DNA of 64,000 nucleotides, from assembly GCF_007830595.1 (NCBI RefSeq), contig NZ_VLLD01000010.1; one strand, given 5' to 3'. Below the pieces are notes generated by a model. It searched no databases. It worked only from the letters and a program-made list of their open reading frames with translations, and was not told the DNA's origin. The position numbers and the translations under genes are program-made. Of this stretch, positions 1 through 8,827 are shown piece by piece. The first letter of the stretch is position 1. Every line of letters begins with the position of its first letter. Source of the DNA: Treponema_B putidum (lineage in GTDB: Bacteria; Spirochaetota; Spirochaetia; Treponematales; Treponemataceae).

Positions 1-622
1 GCAAGTGGTTTTTACCTTTCATGTTAAGCTGCCCATTTTTGTTGCCCGCCAATGGATCAGGCATAGGACTGCCCGCTTAAACGAAATTTCGGGACGGTAT
101 TCTATATTAAAGCCCGAGTTTTATATACCCGCCGGAAACGATATCGCTTTGCAAAGCAGCGACAATAAGCAGGGCAGAATGAATGAGGCGGTTCCTCAAG
201 ACCTTCAAAATGAAGTTATAAATTCTTTACAAAAACAACAAGAAGAAATTTATGCAGGCTACTCTAAATTGCTTGATAAAAATATTGCGAGAGAGCTTGC
301 CAGAATAAACCTACCCCTTTCCACTTATACCGAATGGTATTGGCAAATAGACTTGCATAATCTTTTTCATTTTTTGCGGCTGCGCATGGATGCTCATGCA
401 CAAAAAGAAATTAGAGACTATGCCGAAGTGATGTTCGAGATTTGTAAAACCGTAACCCCTCTTGCCTGTGCTTCTTTTGAGCGGTATGAAAAAAACGGCG
501 TAAACTTTTCGGCAGAAGAACTTGAAGCTATTCGTAATTTAATAGCCGGAAAAGACAGCGGCTTAAAAGGAAAAGAGCTTGAACGGTTTAACGAAAAAAT
601 TAAAAGCGGAAGACAGGTATAA
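1..622 (+). CDS. thyX: FAD-dependent thymidylate synthase ThyX, 5' end outside window
   Basis: Makes dTMP from dUMP using methylene-tetrahydrofolate and reduced FAD. The frame is open to the window edge, so the N-terminus is missing; the GTG at 5 is internal. The ThyX signature is visible as RHRTARLNEISGRYS (family pattern RHRxxSxNExSxRY; the first Ser is Ala here). The C-terminal half carries NLFHFLRLRMDAHAQKEIR, the conserved dUMP-binding helix with its arginines. The last ~40 residues are a charged tail ending in KIKSGRQV. ThyX is common in spirochaetes that lack ThyA. The next gene starts 18 nt downstream and may be cotranscribed, but it is functionally unrelated. Confidence 0.93.
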   Translation, partial: QVVFTFHVKLPIFVARQWIRHRTARLNEISGRYSILKPEFYIPAGNDIALQSSDNKQGRMNEAVPQDLQNEVINSLQKQQEEIYAGYSKLLDKNIARELARINLPLSTYTEWYWQIDLHNLFHFLRLRMDAHAQKEIRDYAEVMFEICKTVTPLACASFERYEKNGVNFSAEELEAIRNLIAGKDSGLKGKELERFNEKIKSGRQV

Positions 623-640
623 AACGCAAGGAACAGCAAA

Positions 641-2365
641 ATGAGAAAACGAGATTATTTTGTCGTTACGGCTTTCGCTTTAAGCCTTATACTTTTATTT
701 TTACAGCAATTTTATCCCGAAAATACACCCGGAATTATTATCCATACAATAGACATTATTATTCTTATCGCTGTTCTTGCAGAAACTTTTTTTGCCGTCA
801 AGCAGGAAAAGTATATACGAAAATACTTTCAAAATAATCTTCCAAACTTTTTAGTAACAGTAATATTTGCATCGGTATTTATTATCTTTAAAATACAAAT
901 AGGTTTTAAAAATATTTCTGAAGAGCTAAGTATTGTTTTTGATATTTTTAAAAATATCTTTTTGTTTGGAAAAATAATTAGATTGATAAGCAAAAGAGCC
1001 GGATTAACTGCAAAAATCATTTCAAACCCTGCCCGTACTTTGATTATTTCTTTTTTTATGGTGATAATTATAGGCAGCTTTTTACTTATGCTTCCTGCCG
1101 TATCTGCAACAGGCGAACCCTTAAATTTTTTAACTGCACTTTTTACATCCGCTTCTGCCGTATGCGTTACGGGCTTAAGTGTTATAGATGTGTCATCTGA
1201 GTTTACCATAGTAGGAAAATTTATTTTGATTGTTTTAATTCAAGTCGGAGGACTAGGCATAATGGTTTTCTCATTTTTCGGAATGCTTGCCTTTCGAAAA
1301 AAAATGACGGTCAGTGAAAAACTCACAATCTCTTATATGGTCAGCGAAGACGATATGTCAAATCTTTTTAAAACATTGCGTATAATTGTTTTTTCTACAT
1401 TTTTTATAGAAGCCCTAAGTGCTGTATTTTTATTTATAGGATTTTCACGCATTTTCGGTTTCAATCTTAAAGCTCTGGGCTTTGCAATCTTTCATGCGAT
1501 ATCCGCATTTTGTAATGCAGGTTTCGCTCTTTTTTCAAACAACTTGGAATCTTTTACTTCCGATATTATTATTACTCTAACAATAGGCTTTACCATAATT
1601 TTAGGCGGAATAAGTTTTGCGGTTATTTATGATGTTTTAGCTAAGGTCAGGACAGATATAAAAAATAAATTTTTGAAGAAAAAAAAGATTGATTATTTAA
1701 TTTCGGTAAATACAAAAATGATTTTAAGCCTTACCGTTTTTATTCTTTTTATTTCTTTTTCTCTTTTTTATTTACTTGAACACCGCAATACAATGAAAGA
1801 ACTTTCTTTGGGAAGTCAATACCTTGCAAGTTTTTTTCAGGCGATAACATTGCGTACTGCGGGATTTTCAACGGTTTCCTTTGTTAATTTAACAAATGCG
1901 ACCTTGCTTTTTATGATATTTATAATGTTTATGGGAGGAGCCGCAGGAAGTACGGCCGGAGGAATAAAGTTGAACACGATTGCAGTGGTCTTTGCTTTTT
2001 TTAAATCTTTTTTAAAAAATCAAAAAACCGTTGTAATCAAAAATATTTCGGTACCTGAAGAGCAGGTAAAAAAAGCTTTTTTAATTTTCGGTTTCGGACT
2101 TGCAGCAATTTCGGTTGGAATTTTTTTATTAACAATTACTGAAAGCCTTCCTTTTTTAGCATTATTGTTTGAAACCGTTTCGGCTTTTGCAACCGTAGGA
2201 CTTTCTACAGGAATAACGGCTGCTCTTTCACCTGCCGGAAAAATCGTAATAATAATTTTGATGTTTATCGGAAGAGTCGGCCCTTTAACTTTTTTAACTG
2301 CGGCCGGTAAAAAACAAAAAAATGATGATATAGAATATCCCTATGGAAATATAGCTATAGGATAA
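641..2365 (+). CDS. ktrB: KtrB/TrkH-type potassium transporter membrane subunit
   Basis: Membrane pore subunit of a Ktr potassium-uptake system. The family has four pore-loop repeats, each with a filter glycine, and all four can be seen: TSASAVCVTGL, HAISAFCNAGF, ITLRTAGFSTV and FETVSAFATVGLST. At 574 residues it is longer than typical KtrB (~450). The excess is an N-terminal block (~residues 1-115) with about three extra hydrophobic segments before the TrkH core begins near NPARTLIISFF. AAGGA lies 10 nt before the ATG. It is directly followed by ktrA and forms a KtrAB operon with it. Sodium-coupled or channel-like K+ uptake is inferred from the family. Confidence 0.93.
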   Translation: MRKRDYFVVTAFALSLILLFLQQFYPENTPGIIIHTIDIIILIAVLAETFFAVKQEKYIRKYFQNNLPNFLVTVIFASVFIIFKIQIGFKNISEELSIVFDIFKNIFLFGKIIRLISKRAGLTAKIISNPARTLIISFFMVIIIGSFLLMLPAVSATGEPLNFLTALFTSASAVCVTGLSVIDVSSEFTIVGKFILIVLIQVGGLGIMVFSFFGMLAFRKKMTVSEKLTISYMVSEDDMSNLFKTLRIIVFSTFFIEALSAVFLFIGFSRIFGFNLKALGFAIFHAISAFCNAGFALFSNNLESFTSDIIITLTIGFTIILGGISFAVIYDVLAKVRTDIKNKFLKKKKIDYLISVNTKMILSLTVFILFISFSLFYLLEHRNTMKELSLGSQYLASFFQAITLRTAGFSTVSFVNLTNATLLFMIFIMFMGGAAGSTAGGIKLNTIAVVFAFFKSFLKNQKTVVIKNISVPEEQVKKAFLIFGFGLAAISVGIFLLTITESLPFLALLFETVSAFATVGLSTGITAALSPAGKIVIIILMFIGRVGPLTFLTAAGKKQKNDDIEYPYGNIAIG

Positions 2366-2376
2366 TGGGAGGATAT

Positions 2377-3069
2377 ATGGAAACAACTAAAAACTTTGCA
2401 GTCATAGGTTTGGGAGAATTCGGTTCAAGAATTTGTGAGGTCCTCGTAGAAGGAGGTGCTTCGATTGTAGCCTTTGACCATGATATTCAAGCCGTCGAAA
2501 GAATAAAAAAAATTGTTCCGGCAGCAATGCTTGTAGAAACTACAAATGAAGAAGCCCTTTTAAAAGCACCTTTAGATGATGTAGAGGTTGCTATAGTTGC
2601 TATCGGCAATAACATAGAAGCAAGTGTTTTAACTACTACTCTTTTAAAACAAAGAGACATTCCCTATGTTTTATCCCGTGCCGTTTCGCCTCTCCATGCA
2701 ACCGTTCTAAGAAGGGTCGGAGCGAATGAAGTTTTAAACATTGAAATATCTGCTGCAACAAGAATTGCGAGACGGCTTATTTCTCCAGATGTAATGGATT
2801 CAATTGCCGTTACAAAAGATTTTTCAATAAGGGAAATTATTGTTCCGAAATTTTTTATTGGAAAAACTGTCGGAGCCCTTGCCTTAAAAGAAAAGTTCAA
2901 TATAAATTTGATTGCCCTTGTCAGAATGGACTTGGATATAGATTCGGTGGGAAATCCTGTCAAGCAAGAGACTATGCATTATCCTGAAGATGAGCTTGAG
3001 TTGAGAGAGGGAGATAAACTTTTTTTGATAGGTTCAAATATAAAGCTCGAAGAATTTAGAAATATGTAG
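2377..3069 (+). CDS. ktrA: KtrA/TrkA RCK-domain potassium transport regulator
   Basis: Cytoplasmic gating ring subunit for the preceding KtrB. The RCK_N domain (~1-125) opens with FAVIGLGEFGSRICE, the GxGxxG dinucleotide-binding loop, followed by an acidic residue at the end of strand 2 (VAFDHD). A TrkA_C domain (~145-230) ends in EGDKLFLIGSNIKLEEF. I place the start at ATG 2377, which has GGGAGG 5 nt upstream. The ATG at 2365 overlaps the ktrB stop but would put the ribosome site inside the gene. The resulting 230 aa matches usual KtrA length (~220). Confidence 0.93.
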   Translation: METTKNFAVIGLGEFGSRICEVLVEGGASIVAFDHDIQAVERIKKIVPAAMLVETTNEEALLKAPLDDVEVAIVAIGNNIEASVLTTTLLKQRDIPYVLSRAVSPLHATVLRRVGANEVLNIEISAATRIARRLISPDVMDSIAVTKDFSIREIIVPKFFIGKTVGALALKEKFNINLIALVRMDLDIDSVGNPVKQETMHYPEDELELREGDKLFLIGSNIKLEEFRNM

Positions 3070-3079
3070 CGGAGTAAAT

Positions 3080-3832
3080 ATGATTTTTATTGAAAAAAAA
3101 CTATTGTTTATAAGTTTAATCATATCATTCATTTTTATGATTACAATTTCCTTTTGGGCATACGGTGTAGGTATGAAAATTCCTCTTAAAGGAGATTCCG
3201 AACTTGTTTTATTTTTGGGATTTATATTTTCAGGCTTGCAAATAATTATGATTATCAATATCATGATAGGTGCAATAAAAAAGAAAAAAGATTTTTTAGC
3301 TTTAATGAAAACTATAAAAGCCGGAGGAATTTTATCCGAAAAGAAAATTGCAAAATTAGGCACTGTAGGATTTTTTTTACAAGATGCTCTTAGTACATCC
3401 AATACAATAACGGCTCAAAAGAGTTTAAAAATTGCAAGTCTTAACGGCTTAGTTAAAAGCTTAATTGATATGATAGATATCCCTGTAGCAGTTGTCAACC
3501 TCAATGGAGAAATAGTAGAAGTTTCCCAAAAAATTAAGACCGAAATAGATTATAACAAAGATTTAAATATTGCAGATATTATTCCGCAAATAGATATTAG
3601 GGAAGCTTTTAAAGAAGCTTCCCTAAGTCATCTTCCCGTAAAACAAGGAGATAATATTTTAATACCCGTTTTTTCAACGATAGGAGATATAGCATATTTT
3701 TTAGTTGACATATCTAAGCATGGGGCTTTAACTAAATTTATAAATAATTTTATACCTCCCAAAAAGAAAGATGCCGGAAAACAAACAAAAAAAGGATTTT
3801 TTAAAATTTTAGGAAGCCCTAAAAAAGTTTAA
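3080..3832 (+). CDS. Small membrane protein with PAS-like C-terminal region
   Basis: Not assigned to a named family. Residues ~8-30 and ~44-66 are hydrophobic and predicted membrane-spanning, followed by KKKK and a cytoplasmic part. Around residues 125-215, IDIPVAVVNLNGEIVEVS resembles the start of a PAS fold. The C-terminus is very basic (KKKDAGKQTKKGFFKILG). It starts 10 nt after ktrA with a GGAG site and is probably the third gene of the KtrAB operon, so a role in sensing or tuning potassium uptake is possible. That role is inference from position only. Confidence 0.6.
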   Translation: MIFIEKKLLFISLIISFIFMITISFWAYGVGMKIPLKGDSELVLFLGFIFSGLQIIMIINIMIGAIKKKKDFLALMKTIKAGGILSEKKIAKLGTVGFFLQDALSTSNTITAQKSLKIASLNGLVKSLIDMIDIPVAVVNLNGEIVEVSQKIKTEIDYNKDLNIADIIPQIDIREAFKEASLSHLPVKQGDNILIPVFSTIGDIAYFLVDISKHGALTKFINNFIPPKKKDAGKQTKKGFFKILGSPKKV

Positions 3833-3912
3833 ATTTACAACTTATAAATCCCGTCTAATTTTACCGACGGCAAAACTCAATCATTTAATTTGTAGGAATA
3901 AACGAGTAAAAA

Positions 3913-4308
3913 TTATTTCCAATCTTCTATGGTTAAGTTTTTTATACGGCAGAATTCTTTTGTATTGTCGGTAACAAGAATTAGATTTTTCGCTAGTGCC
4001 TGTGCCGCTATCAACATATCATAGGCTCCTATAATTTTCCCTTCATTTTTTAGGCTGGTCCTTATTTTTCCAAATTCCTCGGCATCTCTATCATCAAAAT
4101 TTAAAATAGAAAAAGGTGTTAAAAATTTTATTAATGCTATTCTATTTCTTTCTATATATTTACTATTGTATACGCCGAACTGTAACTCTGCCACAGTAAT
4201 ACTTGAAATGTAAATTCCCAAGTGTTTCTTCTCTTTAATTTTGTGAAGTACATTAGGACTTTTTTTATTTTTAAGAAATATACAGATATTTGTATCCAAT
4301 AGGTACAT
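3913..4308 (-). CDS. vapC: PIN-domain ribonuclease toxin (VapC)
   Basis: Toxin of a type II toxin-antitoxin pair; VapC proteins are Mg-dependent RNases, often cutting tRNA or rRNA. The PIN acidic residues are present: Asp5 in YLLDTNICIF, Glu in TVAELQFGVY, Asp in IGAYDMLIAAQAL and the final Asp in LVTDNTKEF. Length (131 aa) is standard. The start codon overlaps the antitoxin stop by one base (TAATG), the usual coupled arrangement. RNA target cannot be read from sequence. Confidence 0.9.
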   Translation of the reverse strand: MYLLDTNICIFLKNKKSPNVLHKIKEKKHLGIYISSITVAELQFGVYNSKYIERNRIALIKFLTPFSILNFDDRDAEEFGKIRTSLKNEGKIIGAYDMLIAAQALAKNLILVTDNTKEFCRIKNLTIEDWK

Positions 4309-4538
4309 TATAAACCTTTCCGATTCTGTAATTCAGGCTGGTTTCTTCCTTCCTCCATAAAATCGTCGGTAAAACCGTTTAAGCCTTCTAAAAATGTTTC
4401 CCATTCCTTGTTTTTGGGGAATAAAATAACGGAATCTCCGGCTCTGCGGATAAAAACCTCGGTTCCCGAAAAATTATATTTTTTAGGCAGCCTAACTGCT
4501 TGACTCCTGCCGTTTTGGAATAATTTTGCCGTTTCCAT
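4308..4538 (-). CDS. vapB: AbrB/SpoVT-type antitoxin (VapB)
   Basis: Antitoxin partner of the downstream VapC. The N-terminal swapped-hairpin AbrB/MazE-like DNA-binding fold is recognisable in AKLFQNGRSQAVRLPKKY followed by TEVFIRRAGDSVILFPK. The ~35-residue acidic tail should wrap the toxin active site. In such pairs the complex represses its own promoter; a good promoter sits just upstream (4558-4586). AAGGGGG precedes the ATG at ~8 nt. Confidence 0.9.
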   Translation of the reverse strand: METAKLFQNGRSQAVRLPKKYNFSGTEVFIRRAGDSVILFPKNKEWETFLEGLNGFTDDFMEEGRNQPELQNRKGL

Positions 4539-4557
4539 ACTACACCCCCTTAAAATA

Positions 4558-4586
4558 AGTATATATCATAGTATATATTATGTCAA
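4558..4586 (-). promoter_or_regulatory. Sigma70-type promoter of vapBC
   Basis: On the minus strand, TTGACA (4581-4586), a 17-bp spacer and TATACT (4558-4563) lie 19 nt ahead of the vapB start. The spacer and -10 hold an imperfect AT-rich inverted repeat (ATATATCATAGTATATA), a plausible VapBC operator. Confidence 0.75.
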
Positions 4587-4654
4587 GAAAAGCATAATAG
4601 AAATTTTGTCATTAATATAAATCCTAATTTATAAAATAAAGAGAAGATCCCTCC

Positions 4655-4691
4655 TTGACAATATAATATTATATGTGATATAATATTATAT
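4655..4691 (+). promoter_or_regulatory. ABC-exporter promoter overlapped by two identical 14-bp palindromes
   Basis: TTGACA (4655-4660), an 18-bp spacer and TATAAT (4679-4684) give a strong promoter for the gene at 4737. ATATAATATTATAT, a perfect palindrome, occurs at 4661-4674 (spacer) and again at 4678-4691 (over the -10). The copies are 17 bp centre to centre. This looks like a tandem operator; the regulator is not identifiable. Confidence 0.65.
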
Positions 4692-4736
4692 ATAATAATA
4701 TATTATGTATATTTTTTTTAAAAAAGAGAGGTGCAT

Positions 4737-6509
4737 ATGTTTAAGGGCGCCTTATATTATTTTGTTATGTGTTGGCGGCTTGACAAACGTTTTCCTGTTG
4801 TCATTTTATTAAAAGAAATTTTAAATGCCGTAAAAACGGTAATGTCGGTGGTGCTGCCTAAGTTCATTATTGATGCTTTGTTTACAACACAAAATATAGA
4901 AGAAGCTGTTAAGTTTTTACTCATATATGCCGGAACCTTATTTGCGATAAGTCTTATAACAGCCGTTTTAAACCGTTCTACAATTATTTTAAAAAGCATC
5001 TCCTTTCAGCGATTTCAAGCCGATATAGGAAAAAAATTAATGCAGATAGATTATGAACGGCTTGAAACTCCCGATTTTTTAAACTTAAAACAAAAGGCGG
5101 AACAATATGCATATTCAGGAGGTTATGGATTTGCCGTAATCTTAGAAGACTCCATCGGCTTATTCGGTAAACTACTCACTTTTGCAGGTCTTATCTCAGT
5201 TATCGCAATTTTAAGCCCTTGGCTTGTACTTGCAGTCATTATAATTGTCGCTCTTAATTCTTTGGTTTTTGCAACAACAAATAAGCATGGAATAGAATAC
5301 CGCATGGAACAATCCGTGCAGGAAAGACGTATCGGCTACTATTCTAAAAAGATGGAAGATTTTCAATACGGAAAAGAAATCCGTACCTATAATTTAGCTC
5401 CGTGGTTTTTAGAAAAATACAATCAGCAAATTAAAGTGCTCGGAAAATTTTATAATAACATAGCCAATACCCGTTTTATAAGCGGCGCCTTTAATTCGCT
5501 TACCTTTGCCGTTCAATTAATCATAAGTTATTTTTTTGTAATTAAACAAACATTAGACTCCGCTCTTTCGGTAGGAAATTTTACAATGTATCTTGCAGCA
5601 GTAAGTTCATTCGCTTCAATACTATCCGAAATTATAAAAACCGTAGTTCAGCTTTCGCAATTCAAGACTTATTTTGCGGCTTTTAAAGAATACATGAATA
5701 TGCCGTCTATGGAAAATACAAAAGGCGGAAAGCCTATTTTATCTGAAAACTTTGACATCGAATTTCAAAATGTTTCTTTTAAGTACGGTACAAGTGAAAA
5801 ATTTGCCTTACAAAATGTAAACGTGAAATTTAATTCCAAAGAACGGATTGCAATCATCGGGGAAAACGGTGCAGGTAAATCAACTTTTGTAAAACTTTTA
5901 ATGCGCCTTTATGAACCTACCGAAAGGAAAATTTTAATTAACGATATCGACATAAAAGAAATAGACTATAACCACTATCAAACTTGGTTTGCCGCCGTCT
6001 TCCAAGATTTTAAAATTTTTTCTTTCAGCATAAAAGAAAATATTACCTTCGGCAATGATAAAACCGAAGAAGACAAAAAACGATTGGAAAATATCGTTTC
6101 GGCATCCGGTTTAAAAGAAGTTACCGATAAATTGGATAAGGGCTTGGAAACCTTGGTGTACCGAGACTTTGACGATGCAGGTTTTACGCCCTCAGGCGGA
6201 GAAGGCCAAAAAATTGCAATAGCCAGAGCCGCATATAAAAATGCCCCGATAGTAATTTTAGACGAGCCGACCGCAGCCCTCGACCCAAAAGCCGAAAATA
6301 AAATCTATGAGCAGTTCGATTCTTTTTTTGCGGATAAGTGTTCTCTTTATATTTCGCATAGAATGGCAGTTACAAAATTTTCGGATAGGACTCTTGTATT
6401 CGACAATGTACAGATAGTCCAAGACGGGAATCACGAAACTCTTATAAATCAAGAAGGCAAATACAAGGAGCTTTATAACTTGCAGGCTAAGTATTATACA
6501 AAATCTTAA
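4737..6509 (+). CDS. ABC exporter, fused membrane and ATPase domains
   Basis: Half-transporter of the exporter class. Residues ~15-310 form the membrane domain (about six segments, e.g. LLIYAGTLFAISLITAVL). The ATPase domain follows: Walker A GENGAGKST, an altered signature PSGGEGQK in place of LSGGQ, Walker B IVILDEP with catalytic Glu, and H-loop SLYISHR. I start at ATG 4737 (590 aa), which has GAGAGG 5 nt upstream; GTG 4731 lies inside that site. Substrate unknown. It is monocistronic with its own operator-bearing promoter and is divergent from vapBC. Confidence 0.88.
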   Translation: MFKGALYYFVMCWRLDKRFPVVILLKEILNAVKTVMSVVLPKFIIDALFTTQNIEEAVKFLLIYAGTLFAISLITAVLNRSTIILKSISFQRFQADIGKKLMQIDYERLETPDFLNLKQKAEQYAYSGGYGFAVILEDSIGLFGKLLTFAGLISVIAILSPWLVLAVIIIVALNSLVFATTNKHGIEYRMEQSVQERRIGYYSKKMEDFQYGKEIRTYNLAPWFLEKYNQQIKVLGKFYNNIANTRFISGAFNSLTFAVQLIISYFFVIKQTLDSALSVGNFTMYLAAVSSFASILSEIIKTVVQLSQFKTYFAAFKEYMNMPSMENTKGGKPILSENFDIEFQNVSFKYGTSEKFALQNVNVKFNSKERIAIIGENGAGKSTFVKLLMRLYEPTERKILINDIDIKEIDYNHYQTWFAAVFQDFKIFSFSIKENITFGNDKTEEDKKRLENIVSASGLKEVTDKLDKGLETLVYRDFDDAGFTPSGGEGQKIAIARAAYKNAPIVILDEPTAALDPKAENKIYEQFDSFFADKCSLYISHRMAVTKFSDRTLVFDNVQIVQDGNHETLINQEGKYKELYNLQAKYYTKS

Positions 6510-6532
6510 CAAGGCTCAACTCTTTCAACCTC

Positions 6533-6561
6533 TTGCAAAATTTTAACATAAGGCGTAAAAT
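6533..6561 (+). promoter_or_regulatory. Promoter of moxR, leaderless geometry
   Basis: TTGCAA (6533-6538), a 17-bp spacer and TAAAAT (6556-6561), then exactly 6 nt to the moxR ATG. No Shine-Dalgarno is seen, so the transcript probably begins at or next to the start codon. Confidence 0.6.
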
Positions 6562-6567
6562 GATGCT

Positions 6568-7566
6568 ATGATCGATACAAGCTATAAAACGATAGTAGAA
6601 AATTTTAAAGCAAAGATGGCAGAACGGATTGTGGGCCAGCAAGAACTCATAGAAGGAATTTTAACTGCGTATATCGCAGGCGGCCATGTGCTCCTTGAAG
6701 GTGTGCCTGGCCTTGCAAAAACGCTCATAGTAAAAACCTTTGCAGAGCTGTCCAATGTAAGTTTTAAGCGTATTCAATTTACGCCGGACCTTCTTCCTGC
6801 CGATTTGATAGGAACCCTGATTTATCAGCAAAGTATCGGTAAGTTTTCCGTAAGGAGGGGCCCAATTTTTGCAAATATTGTTTTGGCCGATGAAATAAAT
6901 AGAGCTCCTGCAAAGGTACAGTCTGCACTTTTGGAAGCCATGGCCGAAGGGCAGGTTACAATAGGGGAAAATTCTTATTCTTTGCCCGTGCCTTTTTTTG
7001 TGCTTGCAACTCAAAACCCTATTGAACAGGAAGGAACCTATCCCTTACCCGAAGCAGAGCTTGACCGTTTTTTATTAAAGCTATTTGTTCCATACCCTTC
7101 AATTGAAGAAGAAATAAATATAGTAAATAATTTTTCAAGCCTTAAGCCCAATGAAAACAAAGCAAGTCTTGGCCAAAGCGAGCCTATCTTGACACCGGAA
7201 AACTTAGAAACTCTCCGCAATGCTGTAGAACAAGTCAAGTGTTCTCCCGAAATTACAAGCTATATAGTTTCAATAATTGCAGCAACACGGCCTGTAAAAA
7301 ATGTAAAGCAGGATGATTATATTCACGGGAATTACCTAAGCTATATTCTTTATGGGGCATCTCCAAGGGCCGGAATAGCTATTCAAAAATGTGCAAAGAT
7401 AAAGGCTCTATTTAATGGAAGAGATTATGTAATTCCTGAAGATGTAAAAGCCGTTGCCTACGCAGCTCTTAGGCATAGATTAAAACTTTCTTATGAAGCT
7501 GCCGCAGATAATTTAACCGCTGACGATATTATAGAAAAGCTTTTGGGAATTGTGCCCCAGCCGTAA
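6568..7566 (+). CDS. MoxR-family AAA+ ATPase
   Basis: AAA+ ATPase of the MoxR group; members act as chaperones assembling metal centres or membrane complexes. Visible motifs are Walker A GVPGLAKT, Walker B NIVLADEINRAP, sensor 1 LATQNP, the arginine finger region ELDRFLLK, and a C-terminal lid domain with SPRAG. Length 332 aa is typical. The usual partners (DUF58, transglutaminase, VWA proteins) are not adjacent. The 3' end overlaps the convergent gene at 7529 by 38 nt. Confidence 0.93.
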   Translation: MIDTSYKTIVENFKAKMAERIVGQQELIEGILTAYIAGGHVLLEGVPGLAKTLIVKTFAELSNVSFKRIQFTPDLLPADLIGTLIYQQSIGKFSVRRGPIFANIVLADEINRAPAKVQSALLEAMAEGQVTIGENSYSLPVPFFVLATQNPIEQEGTYPLPEAELDRFLLKLFVPYPSIEEEINIVNNFSSLKPNENKASLGQSEPILTPENLETLRNAVEQVKCSPEITSYIVSIIAATRPVKNVKQDDYIHGNYLSYILYGASPRAGIAIQKCAKIKALFNGRDYVIPEDVKAVAYAALRHRLKLSYEAAADNLTADDIIEKLLGIVPQP

Positions 7567-8827
7567 TTTTAGAAACATCTGCAATAAGAAAAATAATTTT
7601 ACCCATCTCAACCTTTTCTATTTTAAATTCAATCTCGCCGATATTAATTTTTTCCCCCTCTTTAGGAAGGTATTCTGCCGTTTCAAGAATAAGGCCGCCT
7701 ATCGTATCATTATAATCCGAATGAAAATCGGTATTTAAAATTCTATTAAGCTGAACTATGGGAACTCCTCCCGGAATTAGGATATGCGTACCGTCAACAA
7801 TTTTCATTCCGTTTAAGGGATTTGTTTTTGTTTTAGTATATTCATCTTGAATGGAACCGAAAATAGCCGTGCTTATATCATCAATCGTTATAAGCCCCGC
7901 AGCAGAACCGTATTCATCTATAACAAAGGCCATATTCCTTTTATTTTTACTCATCGTTTTTATAGCTGAAAAAATATTTGCCGTTTTTGGAATAAATAAA
8001 GCCTTTCTTATAATTTTATTTATATCCGTTTCCGCTTTATGGCTTTTATAAAATAAAATGTCCTTATAATGAACGCTTCCTATTATTTTATCTTTTTCTC
8101 CTTTGTAAACCGGAAGACGGGAAAACATTGTTTTACGAAAAATGCTTATCATAGTTTCGAGTGATGAATTTATATCGAGGCTGACAATGTCTTCTTTTTT
8201 TGTCATTATGCTTTGTAGTTTTAATTCATGGAGCCTCACCGCTCTTTTAATTAATTCATGCTCTCCCGTTTGAAAAGTCCCGTCTGCCAAACTTATATTT
8301 ATGAGCGTTTCCAAATAATCTTCGGAAAGTTCAGAGCTTTGATTGTTTTGTCTTTTTGAAACAAATTTAATGATAGAGTTAGACATAAGAGAAAAAATAA
8401 AGATAAGCGGTTTTAAAAGAAACCTTACGGCCGACAAGGGTACTAAAAATGTTTTTGTAATTTCTACGGCATTATAAGCGGCTATGGCCTTGGGTAAAAT
8501 TTCAGCAAAGATAATTATAAGAACCGTTGTAATAGCAGTAGCAGCCGGAATATATTGCTGACCGTACATATCTATAACAAAAGCCGTTATTAAAGCGGAA
8601 GAAAGAGTATTTACAAAATTGGTGCCTATCAGAGTTGCGCTTACAATTTCATCTTTTCTTTCAATAAGAAAGGCAAGGGTTTTATTCTTTTTTGTCCGGC
8701 TTTTTTTTATTGCCTTATATTCTGCTCTTGTAATTGCAGTAACTGCCGTTTCGGATGCAGAAAAAAAGAATGCACAAAGAAGAAGAGCAATAAATTCTAT
8801 TATTATTAAAGCTAATTCAAATTTCAT
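7529..8827 (-). CDS. CorC/HlyC-type membrane protein with CBS pair (second of two)
   Basis: CNNM/CorC family: DUF21 membrane domain (~1-190, SASETAVTAITRAEYK in the first part), two CBS domains (~200-325; IMTKKEDIVSL and NMAFVIDEYGSAAGLIT are typical) and a CorC_HlyC cap (~340-425, NDTIGGLILETAEYLPKEGE). Family members move or gate Mg2+ and related ions; older annotations call them haemolysins. Its start overlaps the stop of the preceding paralogue by 4 nt (ATGA), so the two are translationally coupled and may form a heteromer. Confidence 0.9.
   Translation of the reverse strand: MKFELALIIIEFIALLLCAFFFSASETAVTAITRAEYKAIKKSRTKKNKTLAFLIERKDEIVSATLIGTNFVNTLSSALITAFVIDMYGQQYIPAATAITTVLIIIFAEILPKAIAAYNAVEITKTFLVPLSAVRFLLKPLIFIFSLMSNSIIKFVSKRQNNQSSELSEDYLETLINISLADGTFQTGEHELIKRAVRLHELKLQSIMTKKEDIVSLDINSSLETMISIFRKTMFSRLPVYKGEKDKIIGSVHYKDILFYKSHKAETDINKIIRKALFIPKTANIFSAIKTMSKNKRNMAFVIDEYGSAAGLITIDDISTAIFGSIQDEYTKTKTNPLNGMKIVDGTHILIPGGVPIVQLNRILNTDFHSDYNDTIGGLILETAEYLPKEGEKINIGEIEFKIEKVEMGKIIFLIADVSKITAGAQFPKAFL

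Noticed and set aside
3845..3880. CCGTC/GACGG hairpin after the KtrAB operon
   Set aside because: Five-bp stem with a 10-nt loop and no T-run; too weak to call a terminator.
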